The notes beneath the pieces are model-generated. The model was not told the origin of the DNA. It was given only the letters and a program-made list of their open reading frames with translations, and did no database searches. Shown here piece after piece: positions 1 to 10,516 of a stretch of 64,000 nucleotides of DNA. Source of the DNA: Theobroma cacao (taxonomy: Eukaryota; Streptophyta; Magnoliopsida; Malvales; Malvaceae); contig NC_030854.1 of the NCBI RefSeq assembly GCF_000208745.1, positions 37,716,553 through 37,780,552 of the forward strand. Direction: 5' to 3'. Position 1 is the stretch's first letter. Every line of letters starts with the position of its first letter. The translations under genes were made by a program, and so were the position numbers.

Positions 1-83
1 TATATTATAATTAGTTGAAAAATGAGAGATAAAGACCAGTCAAATCTCTCTGAAATAAAGGGTTTTTGCATATCCCCTTGNCT

Positions 84-125
<42 letters not shown>

Positions 126-194
126 TAGTTGAAAAATGAGAGATAAAGACCAGTCAAATCTCTCTGAAATAAAGGGTTTTTGCATATCCCCTTG
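1..194. repeat. 80-bp direct duplication around an undetermined base
   Basis: Bases 1-80 and 115-194 are the same 80-bp sequence. They are separated by an N at 81 and a run of about 13 TA units (about 90-119). A copy on each side of an unresolved base next to a simple repeat is typical of a gap closed with overlapping contig ends. A true tandem duplication is possible but less likely. Confidence 0.85.
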
Positions 195-3110
195 GCCTCA
201 CAGTGAGATTGGGGAATCATAAAATATGTGTCTTATTTAGTTCAAAATTAGATAAATAAATTTTAAAGTTAGTCTACAAAGAAATAGTCCTTTATCCCCT
301 CTTACTCTTTCAATATTTTTCCTCTTCAAGAATATGGGAATTAACTTTTAAATCCCATAATACAACCACACAAAACTAAATATAACAAATTCTTTTTTTT
401 CTATAATATTCTTTATGACATTGTTCTAATTGGAAAAGAATATATACATACTATAGTAGTTTTTGTTTTCACATAATATTTAAAAAAAATTAAATTATTT
501 AGAAAATTTTAAATAATATTCTTTTATAATATTTAACTAAGTCATATTTTTATTTTGAGTCAAAATAAAACTTTATAACTAATTATTAACTTAATTAAAA
601 TATCACTTATCATTATATATCATGTGAAACTAATGTGACATCATGACATGCTGTAACAAATAATGATATAGCATAATAACATGGTCATGTAATATATTTT
701 ACCTTCTACATTAAAGTCACATGAATGTAAAATGACAAGTGATAATTTGATTAATTGTAATTAATCATAAGAGTTATTATCCAGAATAAAATATAAGTTT
801 TAATTGAACGTAATAAAAAAATAAAAACTTATTTGTAAATTTTTAAGAACTTATTCAAGAATTATTTCTCTTTGTTTTTATTTGAAATGGAATTGAAGAG
901 AGATAAAAGGATATGTCAGTATATAGTAAACTAAATTTGAATTTGATAGCCATCACAAAACTTTTTTCTAACGTGCATGAAAAAGACTTTACTTTGACCT
1001 ATATATCTAAAAATTTAATTTTTGATACTGAAAATAAATACTACGGAAAGAGAAATTTTGTATTTTGAATAATAAATATCATAAGAAATCAATGGTATAT
1101 ATAATTTTTAATAATTATAAAAAATTAAGTTAATACTATCATAATCGTTGCAAAATTAATTTAATTTATAATCCACACAATTTCAATAATTATATTATCA
1201 GGCAAAAATGGGAGATATAGAAAGGGACTTGGAAAAGGAGAGACGGCCAAATAATTATCCAAGTGTATTTGCTTTTCCCATGCGCATGCCTAGTCGCCTT
1301 CCACATGGTCAACGTCTCCCTCTAAGATAAGATGTGGGTGGTGCTCTGCTCTCTCCTCTTACTGAAGATAAAGAGGGTGCCTCCCCTTGACCAAAACTTT
1401 ATTGTATGTAGAAGAAGAAGAAGAAGAAGAAGAAGAAGAATTGAACACCAAAATCAATTAATTAATTCATCCATGGCTTCCACATACCATACCGCCACTG
1501 GTTTTATCGGTTGATGGACACCATTCAAGCTGACCATTCATCATCTTCAAAGCACACTTTCATGGAAACTTGGCATTGGGTTGTTTGAGTCAACCTGCCT
1601 TTCTATGAAAGCATAGGATTAAGACAACCTGATAAATTAATTACAGTGATTTACATATATATATATATAGTTCATAACTTTAGGTATTATTATTTGTTTA
1701 AAAATGTTAATCGAAATAGTATTAATTATCCTAAATTTCATTCGTAATTTGATTTTCTTCTTTCGATTTTTATATATGTACTTTACGTAAAATTATTTAA
1801 TTTAAATTATCGAAGTGAAATTTTAATATAAATATTATAAATAGATAACAATTTAGTGATTGAAAACTCTTTTATAGAATGAATCGATTATTTTTAAACC
1901 ACATAATAGACTACATAATAACTATTTTTCTCAAATTTTTTTTTATGGTTTGCATATTCAAGGAATATCCATAACCCAAAGCACAAAAATCCAATCAGCT
2001 TGACCCTACCTGCAAAAAAAATTTTGCCAAAGGTTTAGGGGACAAATTTGTAAGTATTTCAGTTTTTCCACAAGGCCTTGGGTCAATTTCCAGAAAACTT
2101 GCTCACTAGTGCCAAAAATATCATGAAGCTAAGAACAATTGATTGTTCTAATTATTATTAAACATGATAGAGGACTACCCTTTCAAATGGCAGGCTCTTA
2201 GAACCCAAAATATCATTGTCAATGGAAAACTTTTTCTTGCTGTTGGGTATGCATTACATGTAAAGAGGATGTCCACAAGTATTTTTTTTTTCTTGAAATG
2301 AAAATGAAATATTATTTATATTATTAAATTAATATATATTATATATAAATCGGAAAATATTTTCACTGTCCCATTTTCTCTTTTTTTTTTCTTTCAAGGG
2401 AAAAGTTATAATATTAAGCTGGAATCTTGGAAACCATTTTTTTCATTTTTTTTGTATAAAAAATTATTATCCATACATTCAACATAATATATATAGGAAA
2501 TTAAATTTCATTGTCAACATACACCAATTGATAATCAAAATTAACTAAAATATGCCATGAAATTATGCCAATATTTCTTTTATTTTTGTTTTTATGTTTT
2601 CTTTCATAAACTGAAAGGTTTTAGGTATTTCAATCAAGTTATAAAATATCAGTAAACTGTTGACAGTATATCTCTCTTGTTAATTAGTTAAGTCAAAGAT
2701 AAAAGGATAAGAATTCATCAAAACCTCATCCACTTTTTTCAAAAATTTCAAAAATCTGAATTATCCGAATATTTATAAAAAAATATAAATAATCTAAATT
2801 GACTTATTTCGATCAATTTAGTAATTTATTTTGTATTTAAATATATATATATATATATATATATAATCGATCCGAATTAATCGATTTCAATGTACTTATC
2901 CATTAATATATATATATATCCAATTTTTTAAACTAAAAAATTACTAGCAACCACATATTTATTGCCTGCTGCCAAGTGCCTCATTCCATTAATTGCAAAT
3001 GCCAAATTCCAACCTAACCCTTTTTTTTTCTTTCCCCTTCATTACAGATAGATAAACAGATAAAAACTAAAATCTTGTTCTTTTTTTTTTTAAAAGAAAA
3101 TCCCAAGAAA
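195..3110. other. AT-rich intergenic region, no gene seen
   Basis: No open frame here has a recognisable domain or splice context. The region holds poly-A/T tracts, a (GAA)10 microsatellite at 1411-1440 and TA runs near 1650-1670 and 2840-2865. The short frame over 1332-1514 mainly reads through the GAA tract and is not supported as a gene. The right end is presumably the distal promoter of the FAF-like gene. Confidence 0.6.
1411..1440. repeat. (GAA)10 microsatellite
   Basis: Ten perfect GAA units read directly from the sequence, in non-coding DNA. Confidence 0.95.
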
Positions 3111-3113
3111 AGG

Positions 3114-3120
3114 GTATATA
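3114..3120 (+). promoter_or_regulatory. Candidate TATA box of the FAF-like gene
   Basis: A GTATATA motif lies about 350 bp upstream of the FAF-like start codon and is followed by a long CT-rich leader (about 3270-3450). If used, transcription would begin near 3145-3150 and the leader would contain the 89-codon upstream frame at 3200. A later start inside the CT-rich stretch is also possible. Confidence 0.35.
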
Positions 3121-3199
3121 GTGGAAGAAATTAATTAACAAAAGGCCAAAAAGAAAGAGAAGGAAAATATGGGTCAGATCTTAAGCGAAGGGTAAGGTC

Positions 3200-3469
3200 A
3201 TGATTCGTGGGACCCGGCACCGTTTGCTCTATCATTACAGCTCACATTTCACGTTGGCACTCTCTTCACCATACCACACACACCTCCCCTCTCCTTTCCT
3301 TCTCTTTCCCTATCTTTGGCGTGAGGATATTATTAATACCCACATCCCCTTTCTCTTCTCTTTAGTTTCTTCATCATCAAAGAACTCTAACCCAATCCCC
3401 TCCATGACCCTTCTCTTCCTCTCTCTGTTTCCTTGTTCATCTACACCTCGCTCTTCCTTTTTGCATTGA
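3200..3469 (+). CDS. Possible 89-codon upstream ORF in the FAF-like leader
   Basis: This ATG-initiated frame runs through the CT-rich leader and its TGA ends two bases before the FAF-like ATG at 3472. The product is rich in Ser, Leu, Phe and Pro and has no recognisable domain. It matters only if transcription starts upstream of 3200. In that case it would force leaky scanning or reinitiation and lower FAF-like output. It could equally be a chance open frame in a pyrimidine-rich leader. Confidence 0.3.
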   Translation: MIRGTRHRLLYHYSSHFTLALSSPYHTHLPSPFLLFPYLWREDIINTHIPFLFSLVSSSSKNSNPIPSMTLLFLSLFPCSSTPRSSFLH

Positions 3470-3471
3470 AA

Positions 3472-4398
3472 ATGATCATGCCTTATGACTATTCACGTTT
3501 CATGATGAAGGTCTTTTGTAGGAAGAGTGTTCATCATCGCTTTGTTTTAGGTTTGTCGTCGTCATCGTCGGGTGCTAATGTTTCTCCTCCTCCTCCTCCT
3601 CCTTCCAAATGTGGGTTAGGGTTGATAGCCAATGATACACCTAGGGTTCCGAATGTCATTGAGTCGTCGTCAGTCGTTAGGCCTGTGAGTACACCAACGA
3701 AAAAGAAAGACCCTGGTGGGATAGGGTTTATAGATGACATCGGCGGGGGTGTTGATGGTCTCATGTCGTGTACGGAGAGTTTGGGGTTTGAGAGTTGTGA
3801 TGAAAGAAGGGTCGATGATGATGATGATGATGATAATGGTGGTGATAAGAAGGATGGTGATCAACGTGTGGAGGTTTGTGATGGGAAGAGATCAGTGATG
3901 ATGACGAGGGATGCATGGAGGAGGAGGAGGAGGAGTGAGGAGAAGAGGGAGAGGCAGAATAAGAAGTTTCCACCGCCACTTTCTTCTTTGAACCAAAACG
4001 GTCAGCCTTGTTTTTATCTGAAGCCTGTGAGGACAAATGGGAGGCTGGAGTTAACCGAGGTTAGGATAGAAAGGCCTGAGATTTTACGTGCTGTTAGGCA
4101 AAATGGTCGCTTGAGATTGCATCTTGTTAGCAGTGATGTTTGTTCTAGAATCAATGAAGAAGAAGAAGAAGAGACAAAGCAAGAAGAACAAGAACAAGAA
4201 TTGCATTTGCAGGAAGAAGAAGAAGAAGTAAAATTACAAGAAGAAGAGACGAAAGTTGAAGAATTATGGAAGTATAGAGTGAACGGGGAAGGTTTCAGGA
4301 GATGTCATGAGCTGGTTATGACCCATCATCACCATCATGACTATCATCATCATCATAGCTTGCATGTGTGGAGGCAGCCATGTGTGACAACAAGGTGA
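3472..4398 (+). CDS. FAF: FANTASTIC FOUR (FAF)-like protein
   Basis: Intronless gene of 308 codons. Residues about 166-220 are the FAF domain: FPPPLSSL at the start, then a PVRTNGRLELTEV block and an RQNGRLRLHLVSSD block. The two NGRL repeats are diagnostic of this plant-specific family. In Arabidopsis, FAF proteins influence shoot meristem size and the WUSCHEL circuit. The rest is low complexity: a Pro run near residue 40, an Asp run near 112-120, a long Glu/Gln-rich stretch at about 228-265 and a His-rich tail at about 285-300. The start at 3472 was chosen because upstream in-frame codons contain no ATG; a second ATG is two codons later. The intronless structure fits the family. Convergent with BUD13 downstream. 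Confidence 0.88.
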   Translation: MIMPYDYSRFMMKVFCRKSVHHRFVLGLSSSSSGANVSPPPPPPSKCGLGLIANDTPRVPNVIESSSVVRPVSTPTKKKDPGGIGFIDDIGGGVDGLMSCTESLGFESCDERRVDDDDDDDNGGDKKDGDQRVEVCDGKRSVMMTRDAWRRRRRSEEKRERQNKKFPPPLSSLNQNGQPCFYLKPVRTNGRLELTEVRIERPEILRAVRQNGRLRLHLVSSDVCSRINEEEEEETKQEEQEQELHLQEEEEEVKLQEEETKVEELWKYRVNGEGFRRCHELVMTHHHHHDYHHHHSLHVWRQPCVTTR

Positions 4399-5677
4399 AC
4401 AAAAGAAGTTTTTCAATTTTACTTGGGGGATGTGAAAAAGAAGAGACGGGTCATGTTTCTGTGTGCTTCTTTTTGGGGAATATCAATGTTTCCGTAATTT
4501 GTTGGATTAACAAAGTTGAGCAGAGAATACAGAAGGTAGAGGTTGATGTGTCTCCAGGAAATTTGAAGGTGAAAGATGGGTAATCTCCAGGCGTCAGCAG
4601 ATAGAAAAAAAAAAGAAAAAAGAACAAGAAAGAAATGAGAAAATGAGTTCAAAATCTTAATTTGCCAAATTTAGAAATGTCAGTTGCTCCAAATTTTGAC
4701 ACCTTTTTTTCCCATTTATCTTTGATTTTTCCAATAGAATTGTCAAATACCAAAAATACCCGGATTTCCTTTCCCTTTTTTCTCTTTTTTTTTTTTTTTT
4801 GTACTCATGGGGTACATTTTTCATGTGTACATATATTAACATAAGCTTGTTTCTGTATACAAAGTTTGGGAAATAAAAATTGCAATAGATGTTTTACATG
4901 TGTATCCAGATTTTCCTTGCTCTTCTTTTGGTGGAAGGATTCTATGTTTCAGCCTTGGGGGGGGACATTGGTCGGTTTGATTGGTCTGAGAAGACCTTGG
5001 ACATGCTTCCCTCAATGAGATTACATAAGCTTGACCTACTCTTTAAATAATGGATGTGATGAATCAGTCAACTTTATGATAAAAAGGAATGGATAGCGAC
5101 TCTTTGTGAAGCGACATTGAACAAGAAATGGGAAGGGTAAGGCCAGAGGCAATCATTGCTTAAAAGACGCACAAAAGTGTAAAACTGGCACTCAAAGGCA
5201 TATGAAAATTTGCATTCAAGAGTCAACCATGGAGGAAAAAAGCAGTGGTTTGATTCTCAAACTGAATTCAAAATGGTTAGATTCTCACACTGAATTACAA
5301 ATGCTCAAGTCCACCTGCTAATATCAAACATATACAATGGACAGAGACATAAGGTAAGCATATAATATCTGAATTTTCAGCATATGAGAAGAATTTCCTG
5401 CTCTCCTAAGACTTCAGTCCCTTTGTTATTGATGGATTTCTAAGAGATTTCAAGACAAGCTTGCCACTCACTTTGCTTTGGAGACTTTTCTTCTGGCAAG
5501 TTGTACCAATAACATTCATGCAGCAATGTTAATTGAAAAACAGGATTCAACTATATATGGCTTGTAAAAGATCATTATTTGAAAAACAAGATACGAAACT
5601 AAAAGGATGCAACAAAACTGTACCATTTGAGACAGCGGCAGCAAGTGAATAGCTTGGTGCTGAAAGAATGTCTTGAA
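4399..5677. other. Convergent 3' region between FAF-like and BUD13
   Basis: Holds the 3' flank of the FAF-like gene, including a poly-T stretch near 4780-4800, and the 3' flank of BUD13, which reads the other way. No gene is recognised. Confidence 0.6.
4872..4877 (+). terminator. Candidate polyadenylation signal of the FAF-like gene
   Basis: An AATAAA hexamer lies about 475 bp after the FAF-like stop, within a T-rich then A-rich 3' flank. It is the best-formed signal in that flank, but plant signals are degenerate. Confidence 0.35.
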
Positions 5678-8600
5678 TCACATGTCCGACACAGACCAAA
5701 GATATGCTTCCCTTTCGGTAGCCCGTTTCTCATTTAATTTTGTGAACATTTTCTTCTCAAAACCTACAAGAAGCATAGTCGCAGATGATTAGCATTTTCA
5801 ATCTAATACTAGAAATACACATTTTGAACAAAATAAAACTTAATTTCGAATGAGAATGCGCTTAAAGACCAAGAATATTTCAAACAATAGAAATGAATTT
5901 ACCATTACTACGATCAACTCCATCCCAGTGTCTTCCTGGTCTTATACCATATCGATTTGGTGCAGCATCTAACTTTCTTACAATCCAACTATGTGCAGGA
6001 ATGTCCTGAGGAATTATAAACCCTGATTCCTTCATTTTCTCAGCATCCCCTAGGTCTCTAAGAACTGGCACAGAATGCTTTTTCTGCAACATGTGAAAAC
6101 AAATATGTCAACTGAGTGTCAAACTACCTGAAATCTCATTAACATCAAACGAGTAGTTAATTACCTTGACCAAATGCGCCATAGGATCACCCCATCTTAT
6201 TCTATCCTTCAACATATTGTCAAGCTCAGGGTCATCCCTGTAAGTAGAAGTTGTAAATATAAAATTGCTATATGCAGCAAAACTAGTGAAAAAACATCTC
6301 AATCAAGCAGAAGATATGAACATACAAATGCTCTACATAGGAAGTTGAAGAAAGAAATCAATAACTTGTAATGTTCTACCCATGAAAGTGGATAGTTCTT
6401 TTTAAACTCTCCCCGCTTTTTCCCCAACTTAATTCATATTTCCGGTCTAAGAGGCAAAAAATTAATTCTCTTTGTCTTCTGGCTTCTTTTCATCTGATAT
6501 ATCCCTTAATCATAACAATTGCACCTTGTATATAGAACCAAAAGAAAAAACTCTATGACCTTTCCCTACTGTAGACTATTTAAGTAACAACAGAGGAAAG
6601 GAGGCACCCTAAAATCCCAAATAGCAACAACATTGATAGTGATAGTGATAAAAAAACCGGTCTTAGCATGCAAAAAAAAAAATTCAGCACCCCGTAGTTA
6701 TCCTGTGTAATGCACTACCAGGACTCCGCTGCGAGGCACTGTGCTCATGTTACAGAATCATTTCCCCCTCAAGCATAAGAGATATACAACAGCAAATTAT
6801 TAAAAGTTTATATCAATGAAGAAGGTTCAAATGGGGAAATATGCAATGCTATCTACTGCTCATTTCCTAACATGAAATCTCAATTCAAGCCAAAGAACTA
6901 CAACTCAAAACATTGTTTAGTATCAATTATTTTACCTGTTTCGAGCAAATGGCTTATCCTTCTCGCGTTCTAATTCTTGCAGCCTAGCTTCAGTTTCCCG
7001 CTTTTGGGCTAAGCCTTTGCCCCACTCCAATTCTTTCTCCTGATAAAGTACATAATAGCTGACTATTAATTCTAGTCCTCTAAGAATAAAGTAAATAATG
7101 AAGTTCATGTTATTGTGGATATGCAGCGTTACAATTGGCTACAACAATCATGATGAAGAAAAAGAAAGGTAATTATGAACTCTACAGGTAAGGTAATTAT
7201 GAACTCTACAGGTAACGTTTCTGCATTATACCTTGGGCTTATCCTCCCCTTTTCGTTTTGACTTCAGGAACTCTTCCTTTGATATACGCTCCCCTGCACA
7301 CATTGACAAAGGGATGGTGTCAGACAGATGAAAGCATACATGTGTTTTCAACTTAGGTATCACTTAAAATGCCTTTTCCTTTACCTTTTGTCTTATCACG
7401 ATATACAGGTTCAGCTCCTCGTCCACTTATAGATGGATCCATCTCCTTAAACCTGAAAAACACAAATTATGTCAGAAAAACCAGAGGCTAAAGAAATTAA
7501 ACGCAATGCAAAAAACAAACTGACTAAAAGGATCACTAATGATTAAAAGTCACGAGGTCTTTCATCTGGCTAGTAAACAACTCTCCTTAGTTTGCAAGCA
7601 ATACTATATTACACCCCTCTTTCAGTTCATCACCAGAGGTATTTCACCGTTCTTATCTTGGAATAACCCATAAGTCCCCTAAAACAGGTTATTAAAGGAG
7701 CACTGCAACACATCAATGATGTCAGTCAGGTCTCAATGCCACATGCAATAATTACTATCAACAAAAAGAAGCAGCAGCTTCTGCAGTTTGCTCTAAAAAC
7801 AAAATTGGCTAAAGTCTGCAATTGAACTCAAGGGCAGTCATGCATTGGTGAGTACCTATAGCATAAGCCATTTGTATGAACATTTCAATGATGGAAATGT
7901 AGCATACCAACAGAGAGAATTTCAGAAAAATGAATTATATCTAGATACTTAAACAGAATAGGTACCTTAACCAGTCATCCTTCTTGGTTTTAGAAATTTC
8001 TTCCCGGATTTCACTGCCAGAAATTAATCCAGTTTTTGGTTGCTCCTTCAAGGAAGCTGGACCAGTTGATTCCTTCCTATGTTTCCTTGGAGGGGAGAGA
8101 TCTGAATCATTAACAACCTCTGATGTTTGAGGACGAGATCGTCTTGGTGGGGACATATCCGGCTCAGGTGATGGTGTATGGTGGCGTCTCGACCTTTTCC
8201 GTAGAGGCAACAGATCAGTATCTTTTCTCGTTGGCTTCATTCTGCGTTCTGGTGAAGGTGAGTCATTTCTAGCCCTCCGTTTCCGGGGTGGTGACAAATC
8301 AGTATCTGATTGGTTCAGTACAGGTTCTGGTGAAGGTGTGTCATTCCGAACCCTCCGTTTCCTCGGCGGAGATAAGTCAGAACCTTCTTTCGCAGCCTTA
8401 ACTAGAGGTTCTGGTAAGTCAGTCCGAGATGGCCTCCTACGAGGAGGTGATAAATCAGCATCTTCTCTTGCTGATGGTGTGTCATTCTGAACCCTACTTC
8501 TCCTTGGTGGTGATAAATCAGATTTCAAGCCAGGGGATCGTGGTTGTCTCAGAGGTGATAAATCCTCAATTTCTCTTTCAGAGTTTGAATGCCTAAGCCC

Positions 8601-9104
8601 AGGTTCCGGAGAAGGCGTGTCATTTCGAGCCCTCTGCCTACGAGGAGGGGAAACATCAGAATTAGGATCCAAAGTATTGGTGCGTTTAGGAGAAAGCGAA
8701 ACCCAACCACTACCATCCTCAGCAATTGAGTTTAACCCCCTCGTCAACCTAATCTGCTCCAGCTTTTTCATTCTTTTTACTTCTATATCTTCATCCACTA
8801 ATGGCTTCTCATCTAGAAAACAACAAAAGTACACAACCAATAACTAATCATCATTAATTCAAAACCCAAGGAGAGAAACAAAGAGAGAGAAAATTTTAAA
8901 CTAACCGGGTGAATCATTGCCATCATTGTCTTCTTCGAGGTTAACAGGTTTTTGCCAGACTGGATCTTCATCAACAACGAAAACGCCTGAGGACTCCGGT
9001 TTGGCTTTCGCCTTCTTCTTCTTCCTTTTCTTCTTCTGTTCCTCTTCCTCGTTTTTCGACTCGTATCGCTTTAGATATTCCTTCAGTGAACTAGAAGTTG
9101 CCAT
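5678..9104 (-). CDS. BUD13: Pre-mRNA splicing factor BUD13 (RES complex)
   Basis: Eight coding exons: 9104-8906, 8812-7966, 7452-7385, 7293-7232, 7039-6936, 6237-6165, 6083-5903 and 5763-5678. They sum to 1620 bases (539 residues) with matching phases. The C-terminal Bud13 domain (about 355-539) is well conserved, with IRWGDPMAH, the PQDIPAHSW...[20 protein letters not shown] region (written here in part) and the family ending [11 protein letters not shown]13 is a subunit of the retention-and-splicing complex that joins the activated spliceosome in the nucleus. The N-terminus (residues 1-66) is Lys-rich. Exon 2 encodes about nine tandem [15 protein letters not shown] units, rich in SP/TP sites. 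A 5'-UTR intron is suggested at 9113-9391. Start ATG is at 9104. Confidence 0.95.
7164..7212. repeat. Short tandem duplication in a BUD13 intron
   Basis: A roughly 24-bp unit (GGTAATTATGAACTCTACA followed by GGTAA) occurs twice head to tail inside the intron between exons 4 and 5. It does not touch a splice site. Confidence 0.7.
7966..8680 (-). repeat. BUD13 tandem SP/TP-rich peptide repeats
   Basis: Exon 2 encodes roughly nine degenerate units of 19-28 residues, each opening with D-[LVM]-SP-PR or a variant (DLLPLR, DLSPLR). Most carry a basic RR/KR patch, and several end in NDTPSPEP. The repeats are imperfect at DNA level. Similar SP-rich repeats occur in other BUD13 proteins. They look like a disordered phosphorylation array, which is an inference. 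Confidence 0.8.
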
Positions 9105-9112
9105 TGGCTTCC

Positions 9113-10516
9113 CTGCCCAAATTCAGTACAATTATTAGTACTACTGAAATTACGCTATAGTTTCGAGCATTCTTCATTGAGGCAAAAGATCAAACACTTT
9201 TCAAGATAAAAACTTTGGGGAAAATAGACAGCAAAGAAACAAGGCCAAAGTAAACCAATTTAAATTCGAAAGGAATTAATGTGAGGACCAAATGAAATTC
9301 AAATAAATTTTTAGTAAATTTGACACTGGTATCGATTAATAGAAATCAACGAAGAATACAAAATAGGGATTGCTCGAGAGAAAGAGAGTACCAAAGCTGT
9401 AAGGGTTTGGGGATTTGAAGAGCCGACAAATCTCTCAGTTCTCTGTTATCTCTTTTGCTTCCACCGGGAAAATTCAATTTTCTCACGAACCAAACAAGGA
9501 AGAGAAAATTGAACGAAGACAAAGCGAATCAGCAGAAGAGGCTGTGGCAGCACGCGTTTGATCAACTTTGCCTGTAAGAATTCTTTTCATTTTTATTAAT
9601 ATTTTTGTTAATTGTTTTTTCATTTTTGTAAGCTTTTTTCAAGGAGAACGGTCTAAAGGAGGATTTCTTTTTAAAAATATTATTTATTTATCTTTTGAAA
9701 TATAATTTTTTTAATTATTTATTTATTTTATAAAATGTAACAAAGATAGTATAAACTAAAGTGCATGGTATCATATTCGTAATAAATCAAACGGTATTTT
9801 TTTTATAATCAAGATATAATATAGTTTTATTAATATTATATTATATTATATGTATTTAATATCATATAATATTAATAATTAAGATAAAATATCTCATCCT
9901 TAAATTTTAATTTAAATCTCAAACTTTTATCAGATACATAGATCCCGTTAATCAATTATTAATATTTTTATTAATTTAATGACACAATAATATTAAAAAA
10001 ATAATTATATTTTTTATTAATTTTAAAAATTATTAGTATATAATTTTTATTAATTTTTTTAAAAAATAAGAGAATGGGAGCACCAATAGTTGCTTTTTAA
10101 AAAAAAAAATTATATAATAATAAAATTTTAAATTAATAAAAAATATTTTAATTATTTATTTGTTAATAATGTTCATACATTTGGAACAGAGTGTTTATTT
10201 CAAATGTTAATAGTTTTATTTGAAATTTCAACAAGAGGGATAATTTACCTAATAGTTATTTCTTAACAGACCTTTAATACATATATTAAGGATGCCAAAA
10301 TTGTATTTTGAGTTAATTTGAGCACTTAAATTTTTGCAAATGTAGAGTCCTCTCTAGTAGTTAACAAACCTATACATGAGTGAGGAAGAACAAACAAAAC
10401 GAAACTTTACAGATCACTCTTCTAGCTTTGTAAGCTTGTACACGAATTAAACTGCAAAAACCCAATGCCCCAAATTTGGCTGTTGGCTGTTGCTGATGAT
10501 GATGATGATGATGTAG
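9113..10516. other. BUD13 leader/promoter and PIEZO 3' flank
   Basis: The BUD13 side carries a probable 5'-UTR intron (9113-9391 on the minus strand, GT...AG) and a leader exon from 9392 up to about 9540. The middle (9590-10350) is very AT-rich with no coding signal. The PIEZO side (10380-10516) is its 3' UTR, with a short GAT repeat near 10495-10513. Confidence 0.6.

Noticed and set aside
1332..1514. 60-codon open frame with a poly-Arg run
   Set aside because: It reads through the (GAA)10 microsatellite and has no homology or promoter context.
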